From JAMXLO01 sp963776505 (GTDB lineage Bacteria > Pseudomonadota > Alphaproteobacteria > Acetobacterales > Acetobacteraceae), in contig CAVZNH010000071.1 in the NCBI GenBank assembly GCA_963776505.1, forward strand, positions 62,001 through 126,000: a stretch of 64,000 bases of DNA, read 5' to 3'. The notes under the pieces are model-generated. The model had not been told where the DNA came from and ran no database searches. It saw nothing but the letters and a program-made list of their open reading frames with translations. Shown piece after piece: positions 55,072-63,790 of this stretch. How positions within the stretch are numbered: the stretch's first letter is position 1; every line of letters starts with the position of its first letter. The position numbers and the translations under genes were made by a program.

Positions 55072-55835
55072 ATGCCGTTCGACGAACAGGCTGCGATCGA
55101 CGAGTTCTGGGCGGCACGCGCGCGCGGCGAGTATTTCCCGACCGCAGTGGTTCGATCGCCTGACGCTGGATCAGGCGTATCGCATCCAGCTCGGCATGAT
55201 CGCGCGTCGCATCGCCGCGGGCGAGCGGCAGATCGGCTGGAAGGTCGGCCTGACCGCGGAGCCGATCCAGCAGCAGTTCGGCTTCCACGAGCCGGTGTTC
55301 GGCTGCATCCTGGACAGCAAGCCATCCGGGCATGTGTTCCGCCGCGACGAACTGATCCGGCCTGGCTTCGAGTCGGAACTGTGCCTGCGGGTCGGCTCAG
55401 ACGCTGAGCGGCGAGGTGGATATGGCCACCGTGCGCCGCGCGATCGACGCGGTGTATCCGGCGCTGGAGATCATCGAGACGCGCGGCGACTTCACGGCGC
55501 AGATCGCGCTCGCGATGGCGGACAACGCGCAGCAGAAGACCGTCGTGCTCGGCAATCCGGTGCCGCTCGGCGCGCTGGCGCTGGATGCGGTCGCCGCGAC
55601 GGTGCAGATCAATGGCGAGACCGTCGCGACCGGGCGCGGCGATGCGGTGCTCGGCAACCCGCTGAACTCGGTGATCTGGCTGGCGCGCAAGCTGGCGGAG
55701 TTCGGCCGCGTCATCCAGCCCGGCGAGATCATCATGAGCGGCTCGTTCACGCGGCAGTTCCCGATCGCGCCGGGCGATCGGGTGGAGGTGGAGTTTGGCG
55801 GCGTGGGCGAGGTGCAGACGGCGATGCTGGGGTAG
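55072..55835 (+). CDS. 2-keto-4-pentenoate hydratase-like (MhpD/HpaH family) protein, frameshifted
   Basis: About 253 residues of the FAH-fold hydratase family. It starts MPFDEQAAIDEFWAARARGE. After a +1 break at ~55147 it reads QWFDRLTLDQAYRIQLGMIA, then QIGWKVGLTAEPIQQQFGFH and IRPGFESELCLRV. After another +1 break at ~55398 it reads SGEVDMATVRRAIDAVYPAL, ALEIIETRGDFTAQIALAMA, PLNSVIWLARKLAEFGRVIQ and GEIIMSGSFTRQFPIAPGDR. GWKVGLT and the acidic metal-binding positions fit the family. It catalyses hydration of 2-hydroxypenta-2,4-dienoate in meta-cleavage pathways, or a decarboxylase variant. No meta-cleavage genes adjoin it, so the substrate is uncertain. Diverges from the formyltransferase. 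Confidence 0.78.
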
Positions 55836-55906
55836 CGCCGTTAACCATTTGTTCAGTTTCGTCCGACTAGCAGAGTGTCGCTCACGTCGGTGGAAAATGG
55901 ACTGCC

Positions 55907-56665
55907 ATGCTGACATATTGCCCCGTCTGCGATGGCCGCGTCATCACGCTCTTTGACAAGGTCAATGTTCGGCCACGTGGTGTCGCTTCGATCTACATCT
56001 GCCGGACATGTCTCGCATTGCTCAACGGCGCGGCGTATGACGCATTGGAAAAGGGCGAGATCAGCGAACTGCAGAAAACTGACTTCTACGCCGTGGCGGC
56101 GGATGAGCCTGCGGTCAATCATCTGGACAAGATGGCGACCTACCAGCAGATCCTGCAGCTGTTCTTCCAGCACGAAGCGCGGTCGTTGGCTGATCTGACT
56201 TTTCTCGATTTTGGCTGTGGCCGCGGATATGCGGCACTGGCCGCGGCGGCCAACTGTCGACGCGCCGTTGCGTGCGACTACGACTTGGCGGCATTCCAGA
56301 CCGTTGTCTCGTCATTGGAAATCGAAGATGCCCTCCCCAGCAATGTCGCCGCGATCGATGATCTCGCCTCGGCCACTGAGTGCTTCGACATTATATTCAT
56401 GTGGCATGTGCTCGAGCATCTGCCTTATCCGACCAGTTTCTGGCGAGACCGCCGGCAACACCTACAGCCCGAAGCCACGTTCATCGTGCAGTCGCCGATG
56501 TTCCGTCCCGAGTATGTGATCGACGCACATTTTGTGTTTTTCACCGAACCCAGCCTGCGGCGCTGGGCTCAGGAAATTGGCGCCGAGCCGATCGAGTTCC
56601 GCTACGACGTGCCGCGTGCATTCATCGCGCTGCACGCGCGGATGAACCGCGCGGAAGATCGATAG
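55907..56665 (+). CDS. Class I SAM methyltransferase with N-terminal zinc ribbon
   Basis: Intact 252-residue protein. The N-terminal CPVCDGRV and ICRTCLALLNGAAYD form a four-Cys zinc ribbon, as in sugar C-methyltransferases and glycan-locus methyltransferases. SAM motif I is LTFLDFGCGRGYAALAAAAN, motif II RRAVACDYDLAAFQTVVSSL, and FDIIFMWHVLEHLPYPTSFW is the post-II motif of Methyltransf_11/23 enzymes. The C-terminus HFVFFTEPSLRRWAQEIGAE is typical of polysaccharide-locus members. It converges on the large glycosyltransferase gene (4-bp gap). Likely methylates a sugar or lipid-linked glycan; acceptor unknown. Confidence 0.75.
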   Translation: MLTYCPVCDGRVITLFDKVNVRPRGVASIYICRTCLALLNGAAYDALEKGEISELQKTDFYAVAADEPAVNHLDKMATYQQILQLFFQHEARSLADLTFLDFGCGRGYAALAAAANCRRAVACDYDLAAFQTVVSSLEIEDALPSNVAAIDDLASATECFDIIFMWHVLEHLPYPTSFWRDRRQHLQPEATFIVQSPMFRPEYVIDAHFVFFTEPSLRRWAQEIGAEPIEFRYDVPRAFIALHARMNRAEDR

Positions 56666-56669
56666 GGCC

Positions 56670-59431
56670 CTAATTGAGCGCAGGTCTTGGACGTTGCCGA
56701 CGCACCTTGCCTATGGCCGGCCAGATCGACAGTCCGGGGCGAGAGCGTCAATTCTCGGATGAATGGCGCTCGGCTACTGGGGTATCGGATCCGTTGAAAT
56801 TCCCGCAGGTAACCTGCAAACCGCGCAGCCATGCTGTCGTCGAACTCCATACGCGAGGTCAACTCGATGCCTGCCATGATTCGCCGTTCGCGTTCGTCAT
56901 CCTGCAGCGCCAGCAGCACCTGTTCCGCCAAGCCTTCGGCGTGGGCGTAGCAAGGTAAGCCGCATCCTTTCCATCGAAATTCACCGCCGATCCCGGAAGC
57001 GCCAGATCGACGAGCGGTGTGCCGCACGCCAGCATTTCGTAGGCGACAAGGCTCGGATTGGTGGGCGAAAGACAGATGCCCACCGTGCTGCCGCGATAAA
57101 GCTCGGCAAGCTCTTCGTCCGACTGTATAAGGCCATGATTCTCATAGCTGAAGTGCTGCGGCGGATAGTCGGTTTCGCCGAAAAAGCCAATTTGCACCGA
57201 TGGTGCCGACGAGCAACCAAATCGAGTGCCTCGGTGGCCAGTATGAAGGCACGCCGCTCTTGCGACGGCCGCGCGAACAGCAGAACGCTTTGGCCCTTGC
57301 GCCGCATTCCCGGCGCCGGGAGGTACTTGGTGCGGTCGAGCGTGAACGGGATCATCGCCGGCTCCAGATCGAACTCCCGATGCAGCCGGTCAGCCACCCA
57401 GCGCCCCAGGCAGATGGTGGGAAGCCAAACATATAGGTAGCGAGTGCCTTGAGGTAGCCGGTGCCGACCGGCATGAACAGCGGCTCGAAATCCTGCACGA
57501 AATAGACTGGCTGCCCGGCCATCGCCGCGTGCCGCCGCACCACATAGGCTGTCTCCCAGGCAGTGGCGACCAGAAAATCATGCCTTGCCACGGTGCCGTT
57601 GTAGCGGAACAGCCGGCCCGTGAACGGGTAGTAGTGCCGCATAATCAGGTCGCGGCACTCGGAGGCGACATTCCGCCGGTGACGTAAATCGATACCCCGT
57701 GGCCCATCTGCTCAAGGTCGTAGCAGATGCGCAGGACCTTGCGCTGTCCACCCGAGCCAACCATGAGCGGTGGCAGGACGAATCCGATGTCAAGACGCGC
57801 TCCGTTTGGTGCGCGATGGGCATGGCCGGCGGAATCTGTTCGGGTTCGGTTGGCGCATCGAGCAGTTGCGTCGCCCCGGCAAAGACCGTGCCGCAACTGC
57901 GGCATGATAGCGCCGGCGAACGTCCGCACGCGCAGCGGCATTCATTCCCGACAGTAGGTCCGGATCATCGAGCAGCCGCGCAAGCGCCTCGAACCACTGA
58001 CGGGTGGTGGTCGCCAGAAAACCAGTTCTTCCGTTGTCGATCGCGGCCAGGAAGGGAGCAGTCGGTGAGGCAACCACGACCGAGCCGGTCAACGACCCCT
58101 CGAAATACTTCAGTTCGCTCTTCGCCTCGCAGTACGGGTTATTCGGCTCCAGCGGAGCGATAGTGACATCGCAGCGTGCCATGTCGCGCAGCATCGCCTC
58201 ATAGTCGAGCAGACCCGATTGCTCGATCCGCTCGGCGAGCGCCGCAAGTCGCGGAAAATCGCCGAGGTCGATTTCGCCGACGAGGCGGATGCGGACATTG
58301 GGATAGCCTTGCAATATGCGGACAAGCGCGTCGGCCGCGCCGCAAAATCCGCCTGATGTGTCCGGGTGCCGGCATAGTAGCCGATGCGGACATGTTCATC
58401 GTTGCGCGGCGCCTGGCCATACTCGAGCCGGAACAGGCCGCGTGCGATGGAATTGGATACCACCCGCACCTGTTTCGCCATGCCGCGCAGTCGATCAGCA
58501 AGGAATTCCGTGGTCGTTGTGACGAAGTCGGCGAACACCGCGAACTGACGGTAGTCGAGCATGCCGGTCCGATATAGCTCGATGGCTTCGGATGACAGTT
58601 CCCGCAATCCATCGATATACGGCATGATCTCGGATCAAAGGCGAGATCGTCGATGTCAAATCCGATCCGTGCACCGGCACCGCGTGCGGCCATTGCGGCC
58701 TTGGCAAAGGCTCCGGTCAATGGTGCGCGAAAGAAATGCGCGACGCCCGCGGAATAGACACCCTGTTCGACCCGCCAGAGTTCGTCCTCGGTCAGCGTGC
58801 AGCAGTCGAAGCCGAGGCCAATCAGCTCATCCTGAATATTGTTGATCCGATAACGGCTCGAAACCGAACCCGGCAATCCGTCCACGAAGATGACGTCTCC
58901 GGCCCATGTCTCTGGCCGATATCTGACGCGGGCATCGGCAATCAGCAGGCGGCGAATTTCGGGGCGCGATCCATGTTCGCGCAGCAGGTACTCGAACAGA
59001 CCCGGATCCGCAAGATTGGGCACGGGGACGTCGAGCTCGAACACCTTGTCCGGAATACCAACCCCCGAGAGCCACTCACACCGCTCACCACCCACGATAG
59101 GAACGACTGCACAACGTGGAGTCCAGGTTCAAGCCGGCAGGCCGCAGGATAGAAGCGAAAACCCTTGGGATTGCGCCGACCTTCGAGACGGCGTCCGGGC
59201 GCGCCTGTCGGGGAACTGTCGCTGACGCTCGATGCCATCGATAAAGAGTGCCACAGCCGTGTCCTCATCGGCTTCGAGCCAACCTTCGACGAGCCGGCGG
59301 TTGACATGCTCGACATATCCGACGACAGGTCTGTCTGGTCGCGCTGCGTCGATTTTGCTCGAAATCCCTTTCCGTCTGTGGACACCGCTCCCGCCATGAT
59401 CGTGAACAGCTGCATGCCGGTAACAGCGCAC
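56670..59431 (-). CDS. Two-module glycosyltransferase (GT4-like plus WsaF-like) with N-terminal beta module, multiply frameshifted
   Basis: A ~900-residue glycan-synthesis protein in at least seven frame segments (breaks near 59150, 58630, 58345, 57900, 57660, 57390, 57190, 57010). Order: an N-terminal module VVGYVEHVNRRLVEGWLEAD, a region with WAGDVIFVDGLPGSVSSRYR, a first GT with VRIGYYAGTRTHQADF, DYEAMLRDMARCDVTIAPLE and CEAKSELKYFEGSLTGSVVV. A second GT follows, with LDIGFVLPPLMVGSGGQRKV, GQPVYFVQDFEPLFMPVGTG, GICLSPTNPSLVAYEMLACG and MEFDDSMAARFAGYLREFQR. VYFVQDFEPLF is the hallmark of WsaF-like rhamnosyltransferases. The stop at 56670 is inferred from the frame after a last +1 shift; the start near 59431 is uncertain. 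Could also be two genes. Confidence 0.65.
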
Positions 59432-59454
59432 ACTGGCGAAGAAGTTTTAACCGA

Positions 59455-60261
59455 ATGTTAATCGGAGCCATGCGGTTCTGGTCCCTTGCCTCCGGCCGCG
59501 GAAGTTGCGTCTCAAATGTCCAGCCGTCCACACAAGCCGTCTTCATATTCGGACACCAGCGGTCGGGAACGAACCTGCTGTTCAATCTATTGTGCGATAG
59601 TTTGGATGCCCAACCATACAATGAAGACAATATGGAGGCATTCTCCTGCTTCCGCCTGCGATACCGAATCGATCAACGCGCTGATTGCAACCTCCAGTCG
59701 ACCATGCGTCTTCAAGCCAATCAGCCAGACAATGAACTTCGTCGAGATCCTCGCAAGCCATCGGGGTGCCAAGGGCGTATTCATCTTTCGGAACCCCCTG
59801 GATGTAGTCATGTCGTTCCTGCGCGAGTATGGCTCATCGCTGCACGAACTGACGCACGATATCGGCTACAACTTTATGGTGAACCGATTGCGGGATCTTA
59901 ATATCACGCTGTCAGACTGGGGACCAATTGACGCGATAATCGAGCGGTTCAGCGGGCGCTTCTCTCTGTCATCTGACTTCGCCTCCAAATGCGCACTTCG
60001 TTGGCTTCTACAGCACGCAACCTTGCAACAACGTGGAATTCTTAAGTCTCCCGCTGTGGTCCTGATAGCATATGAAGATATCCTGGCGTATCCCGAACAA
60101 GTCAGCACGCGCTTGTCCGCTCATCTGCAAGCAAACGTCGTGCTTCGGCGATGTCACATCAACGAGAGGGTGCAGATTTCTTCAGGGACAGCATCGACGT
60201 GCAACTCGCGCGCGATTGTATGAAGCAGTTCGAGGCATTCCGCGAGGTTTCACGCCAATGA
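59455..60261 (+). CDS. Sulfotransferase-family protein, frameshifted
   Basis: About 267 residues. ATG 59455 opens MLIGAMRFWSLASGRGSCVS, followed by the PAPS 5'-phosphosulfate loop VFIFGHQRSGTNLLFNLLCD. After a +1 break at ~59660 come INALIATSSRPCVFKPISQT and the 3'-phosphate-binding motif KGVFIFRNPLDVVMSFLREY, then VVLIAYEDILAYPEQVSTRL. A second break at ~60165 gives ADFFRDSIDVQLARDCMKQF and stop 60261, whose TGA overlaps the ATG of the radical SAM gene (ATGA). The two P-loop-like motifs are diagnostic of cytosolic/Golgi-type sulfotransferases. Acts on a glycan or lipid acceptor; no PAPS-synthesis genes are nearby. Confidence 0.72.
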
Positions 60262-61347
60262 AGCAAGTGACAATGGAGACACGCAAGTTCCTCGGAATGG
60301 TCTTCTTCGATGTGGCCGGCGCCTGCAACCTCGCCTGCCCATTTTGCGTGTTCGACTGGCGCACACTGAAGAAAGCGACGCTGGCCAGCCCAGAGGTGCT
60401 GGCAAAGGTCATTAGTCTGGCGCCGCACATGCACGACGGCTCGCTGGCGTTGTCATGCGCTCACGAGCCCACAATGCATCCCAGGCTTGACGCGATCCTC
60501 AACGAATTGCCGGACGATCAGGACCCGGTTCTTCATGACGACGAACATGACCAACCGGATGTCGGACGGCTTGATCGAGAGGATCGCAACTTGCGGCATC
60601 CATCACATCAACATTTCCGTTGACACACTCGACGCAGCCAAGTTTCGCGTGCTGCGGCGCGGCGGCGAGCTGGCGGCATTCCTTGGCAACATGGATCGCC
60701 TGAAGGCTGCTCCTCGGCTCGCCACGACGGCAAGCGGACGCCGATGTTTCGCTTCATCACCATGGGGTTCAAGTCAAACTTCGACGAAATGTCGCGGATC
60801 ATCGAATACGGCGAACAGTTCGGCGTGGCCTCCCACGAAATCCGTTACCTGTTCGACGTGGACCATGTCAGCGACAATTTCAAGGCAACGCACATCCTCG
60901 ATGAGCCAGCACTGGAAGTGGCTCGCACGACTGGCGGATGGTCATCGAAACGTGACCGTATATGCGCCCCCGGCCGGCTACAGGTACCGGTTCCAGGCAG
61001 GCGAGGGATATGTCGCGCCGGCGGGGGCGCTCAGCCTGGCGACGGCCGAAGTGCTGACTGGCGCGGGCAATGTCGAAGACAGAGCGGACCACCCGTGGAG
61101 CAGGTCGATCTGAACCGGACCATCAAGGACCAAAGAAGTCGCAGTGACTACGTCCCCCAGATTTATGCCACGCCGAGAACGATCAACGGCACTGTACCGC
61201 CCTCCCGCCGATCACCAAGCCACCCACCCTCCATATCACGCCGGACGGTCGGTGACGATCAGTGAGTGGGGTCGCAATAGGCTCGAGATCAAATCTCTGT
61301 CCCTGCGCGATCCGGCAATGTTCTTCGAGGCGATCGTGCATGTATGA
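60258..61347 (+). CDS. Radical SAM protein, multiply frameshifted
   Basis: Starts MKQVTMETRKFLGMVFFDVA with the 4Fe-4S/SAM motif GACNLACPFCVFDWRTLKKA (CxxxCxxC). Then LALSCAHEPTMHPRLDAILN, a +1 break at ~60520 to MTNRMSDGLIERIATCGIHH and INISVDTLDAAKFRVLRRGG, a further break near 60740 to MFRFITMGFKSNFDEMSRII, and another near 60900 to HWKWLARLADGHRNVTVYAP. The HEPTMHP and NISVDTLD segments fit the barrel of radical SAM enzymes. No SPASM Cys cluster was found. The last part (61114-61347, ending RNRLEIKSLSLRDPAMFFEA) may be its C-terminus or a separate fragment. ATG overlaps the sulfotransferase stop, showing coupling. Product and substrate unknown. Confidence 0.62.
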
Positions 61348-61760
61348 TCGCTGCTGGGTGCCAGATTACGCAGCCCCACAGCGTAGGCCGCTCCGGCAGC
61401 GTTGCTCGTGATAGCGGCAGGGTTGGTGAATTGCTGAACCGCAACCCATAGCGGTCACGCACCAGGTCGATAAACCCTTCCATCAGGTCATCGTGAAATA
61501 TCGCATCGAAACACCAGCCGTGGATGGATCTGCTCCAGCACCGCCACCATGTCCGCCTGGCTCATGGTATACTTCATCCACTGGCCCCGTCACCATGCCA
61601 ACATGACCCAGTAGCACCAGGCCCTGCTCGGCTCGCGGATGCTGCAGGTGCGCGATGCACAAGCCGGCACTCTGGAACAGGAACATCGAGTTGCCGTATA
61701 TCCGGTGCCGCCCTGCCAGGCCGTGGCACCAGTGCCAGTACCTAAACGGCGCAGGCTCGC
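61300..61760 (-). pseudogene. Unidentified broken gene on the minus strand
   Basis: Two coding-looking segments: GNSMFLFQSAGLCIAHLQHP then RAEQGLVLLGHVGMVTG (about 61690 to 61580), and after a frame change MSQADMVAVLEQIHPRLVFR then DLMEGFIDLVRDRYGLRFSN (about 61565 to 61430). The segments run on into SRATLPERPTLWGCVIWHPA. Codon use and the amphipathic helices suggest a real protein, perhaps of the preceding glycan island. I do not recognise the family. The reading is interrupted at least twice and its 3' end overlaps the radical SAM gene. The stretch 61760-62029 holds no intact gene. Confidence 0.3.
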
Positions 61761-62070
61761 CCTACCCCCACATCCCCGCCACCTTCCGGCCTGTCTCGAG
61801 CCGAGGCAACACTGGAAACCGCCCACCCCCATGACTTACTCCTCTCCATTGGCGGCCTGATGGTGATCGCGTCCGGCGCCGGCCCTGTGCCAGCATCACG
61901 CGCGGCGCCGCCGTCGCGACCGGGAAGCATCCGGCACCCAGCGCAAGCACGCGGGCGACGCAGGCTCGCCCTCCCGCCACATCCCGACTACCCTCCGCCC
62001 CCATACCACGCGCGGAACCCACCCCCCCCATGAGCTACGACCAGCCATTCGCCGGCCTGAAGGTGATCGA
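61751..62070. repeat. Degenerate duplication of the CoA-transferase start region
   Basis: Copy A (61751-61872) reads GCAGGCTCGCCCTACCCCCA, then C-rich spacer, then ATGACTTACTCCTCTCCATT and GGCGGCCTGATGGTGATCGC. Copy B (61960-62070) reads GCAGGCTCGCCCTCCCGCCA, similar spacer, then the real start ATGAGCTACGACCAGCCATT and GCCGGCCTGAAGGTGATCGA. Copy A has an in-frame TGA (GGCCTGATGG in place of GGCCTGAAGG), so it is non-coding. A 210-bp offset direct repeat, either a decayed tandem duplication or a paralogue remnant. Confidence 0.55.
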
Positions 62071-63257
62071 CGTGAGCCAGGGCGTCGCCGGCCCCTACTG
62101 CGCCATGCTGCTCGCCCAGTACGGCGCCAACGTCATCAAGGTCGAACCCCCCGGCGTCGGCGACTGGGCGCGCAATCTCGGCGTGGTCTACGGCGACCAG
62201 TGCGCCTATTCGCTCCCCGCCAACCTCGGCAAACGCGCCATCGCGCTCGACCTGAAGCAGCCGGACGGCCGCGCCATCCTGTGGCGCCTTGATCGCCGGC
62301 GCCGACGTCTTCCTCCAAGGCTTCCGACCCGGCGTGATCGAACGCCTGGGCTTCGGCTACGCCGACGTATCCGAGCGCGAACCCCGCATCATCTACCTCT
62401 CGGTATCCGGCTTCGGCCAATCGGGCCCGCTCGCCGAGCGCCCCGCGATGGATCCGATCCTCCAGGCCTACACCGGCCTCACCGTGGAGAACAAAGGCGA
62501 GGACGGCATCCCGCATCGCACGCCGATCATCGCCATCGACATGAGCACCGCGCTCTACGCCTATTCAGCCGTATCCACAGCCCTGTACGCGCGCCGCGAC
62601 GAACCGCGCGGCCGCCACATCGAGGCCAGCCTGCTTCAGGCGGCGGCCGGCCTCCAGGTCGTGCGCATGATGCAGTCGTATCTCGAGGGCGGCGCGATCC
62701 GGCCGCCCGGCGCGCCAAGCGGCGTCTACCAGGTCGCCGACGGCTGGATGACCATCACCGTCGTCCGCCTCCACGAATGGCTCGGCTTCTGCAAGGCGGT
62801 GGACCTGCCCCTATTCGCCGCCGACGAGCGATACCGCACGACCCAGGGCCGCTACGACCACGCGGCCGAGATCAGCGCGGCGCTGCGCACGCTGCTCGCA
62901 TCGCAGCCCTTCGCCTACTGGTCGCAGCGCCTGGCCGCCGAGCGCATCATGCACGAGCAGCTGAACAGCTACACCGGCTTCCTCCAACATCCGCATGTCG
63001 AGGCAAGCGGCGCCATCGCCTGGCTGCATCATCCGCACGTGCCGACCGCATTCCCGATGCCGCAACTCATCGGCGCACCGCCTCTCGTCGACGGCAGCCG
63101 CCTCGCCACCTCGCCCGGACTGGGCGAACACACCGAGGCGATCCTGCAAGAGCACGCCTACAGCCCCGCCGAAATCGCCGACCTCATAGACCGCAACGTA
63201 GTCGCCACCCCTGTCAGTGCGAGAAGCGAAGCGACGAAGCAATCCCCATCGTCCTGA
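62030..63257 (+). CDS. Class III (CaiB/BaiF) CoA-transferase, frameshifted
   Basis: About 408 residues of the formyl-CoA transferase superfamily. It starts MSYDQPFAGLKVIDVSQGVA, with AMLLAQYGANVIKVEPPGVG. A +1 break at ~62289 leads to LIAGADVFLQGFRPGVIERL, PRIIYLSVSGFGQSGPLAER, and IIAIDMSTALYAYSAVSTAL, where IAIDMST holds the candidate catalytic Asp. YTGFLQHPHVEASGAIAWLH follows. Substrate is not determinable; relatives include racemases and succinyl-type CoA-transferases. The last 14 codons (VSARSEATKQSPSS) are encoded by a REP-like repeat. A broken duplicate of its start region lies upstream. Confidence 0.82.
63213..63252. repeat. REP-like element at the 3' end of the CoA-transferase gene
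   Basis: GTCAGTGCGAGAAGCGAAGC followed by GACGAAGCAATCCCCATCG, the same element as at 7625-7693 (reverse) and 33386-33455. It forms the end of the CoA-transferase reading frame. Confidence 0.75.
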
Positions 63258-63301
63258 GGACCGCCCCGTCGCCCGCTCCCGCAATTGACAGCCCGAACGC
63301 C

Positions 63302-63667
63302 TCAGCCCTGCCGCACGTGGTCGAAGAACCCGGTGACCGCGGCCAGCCGGTTGTCCGGCGCGACGACACCGAAGTCGGTACCCTTCACCACCGCATCCCC
63401 ACCCTCCGCCGCAAGCTCCCACGTGAAGCGCACCCGGTCGTGGTGGCTTTCCACCTCGCCCGTGCGGCGGAACCGATGGCCCGGGAACTTCTCCTGCACA
63501 CCGACAATCATCGCGTCGATGCCCTCCCTCCCCTCGCTTTGCAGCATCGGATCGAGATAGCTCGCCCCCTCGCTCCAGGTCTGCGCAATAAGATCGCGGC
63601 GACGCCCGCCGTCAGCCTCGTTCCACGTCGCGATATAGCGATCGATCAGATCGGTCAGCGTATTCAT
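63302..63667 (-). CDS. NTF2-like (SnoaL-type) fold protein
   Basis: Intact 121-residue protein, start MNTLTDLIDRYIATWNEADG (ATG 63667), with RRRDLIAQTWSEGASYLDPM, HRFRRTGEVESHHDRVRFTW and AVVKGTDFGVVAPDNRLAAV. DRYIATWNE and the W..DP.Y core are typical of the SnoaL/NTF2-like cone fold. An enzymatic (isomerase/hydrolase) or ligand-binding role cannot be separated by sequence. It diverges from the XRE regulator at 63791 with a palindromic operator candidate between, suggesting it is that regulator's target. Confidence 0.75.
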   Translation of the reverse strand: MNTLTDLIDRYIATWNEADGGRRRDLIAQTWSEGASYLDPMLQSEGREGIDAMIVGVQEKFPGHRFRRTGEVESHHDRVRFTWELAAEGGDAVVKGTDFGVVAPDNRLAAVTGFFDHVRQG

Positions 63668-63738
63668 GTGTGGCTCCTTGGTTTGCCGCACCCGATGTGG
63701 TGCGACGGCACACATCGCCGATGCCACGCCGCGGGTCG

Positions 63739-63755
63739 ATTACATCGCAGGTAAT
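63739..63755. promoter_or_regulatory. Palindromic operator candidate in divergent promoter
   Basis: ATTAC (63739-63743) and GTAAT (63751-63755) are exact inverted repeats seven bases apart, in the 123-bp gap between the NTF2-like gene and the XRE regulator gene. Position fits a shared operator of the divergent pair. Confidence 0.45.
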
Positions 63756-63790
63756 TGGATGCGGTCGCACGCACGCGTTATCGTCGCGCC

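Noticed and set aside
62030..63257. Calling the second class III CoA-transferase another frc
   Set aside because: It lacks FRC-specific segments such as VKLRDQQRL and CGPILSMKEI, so only the superfamily is supported.
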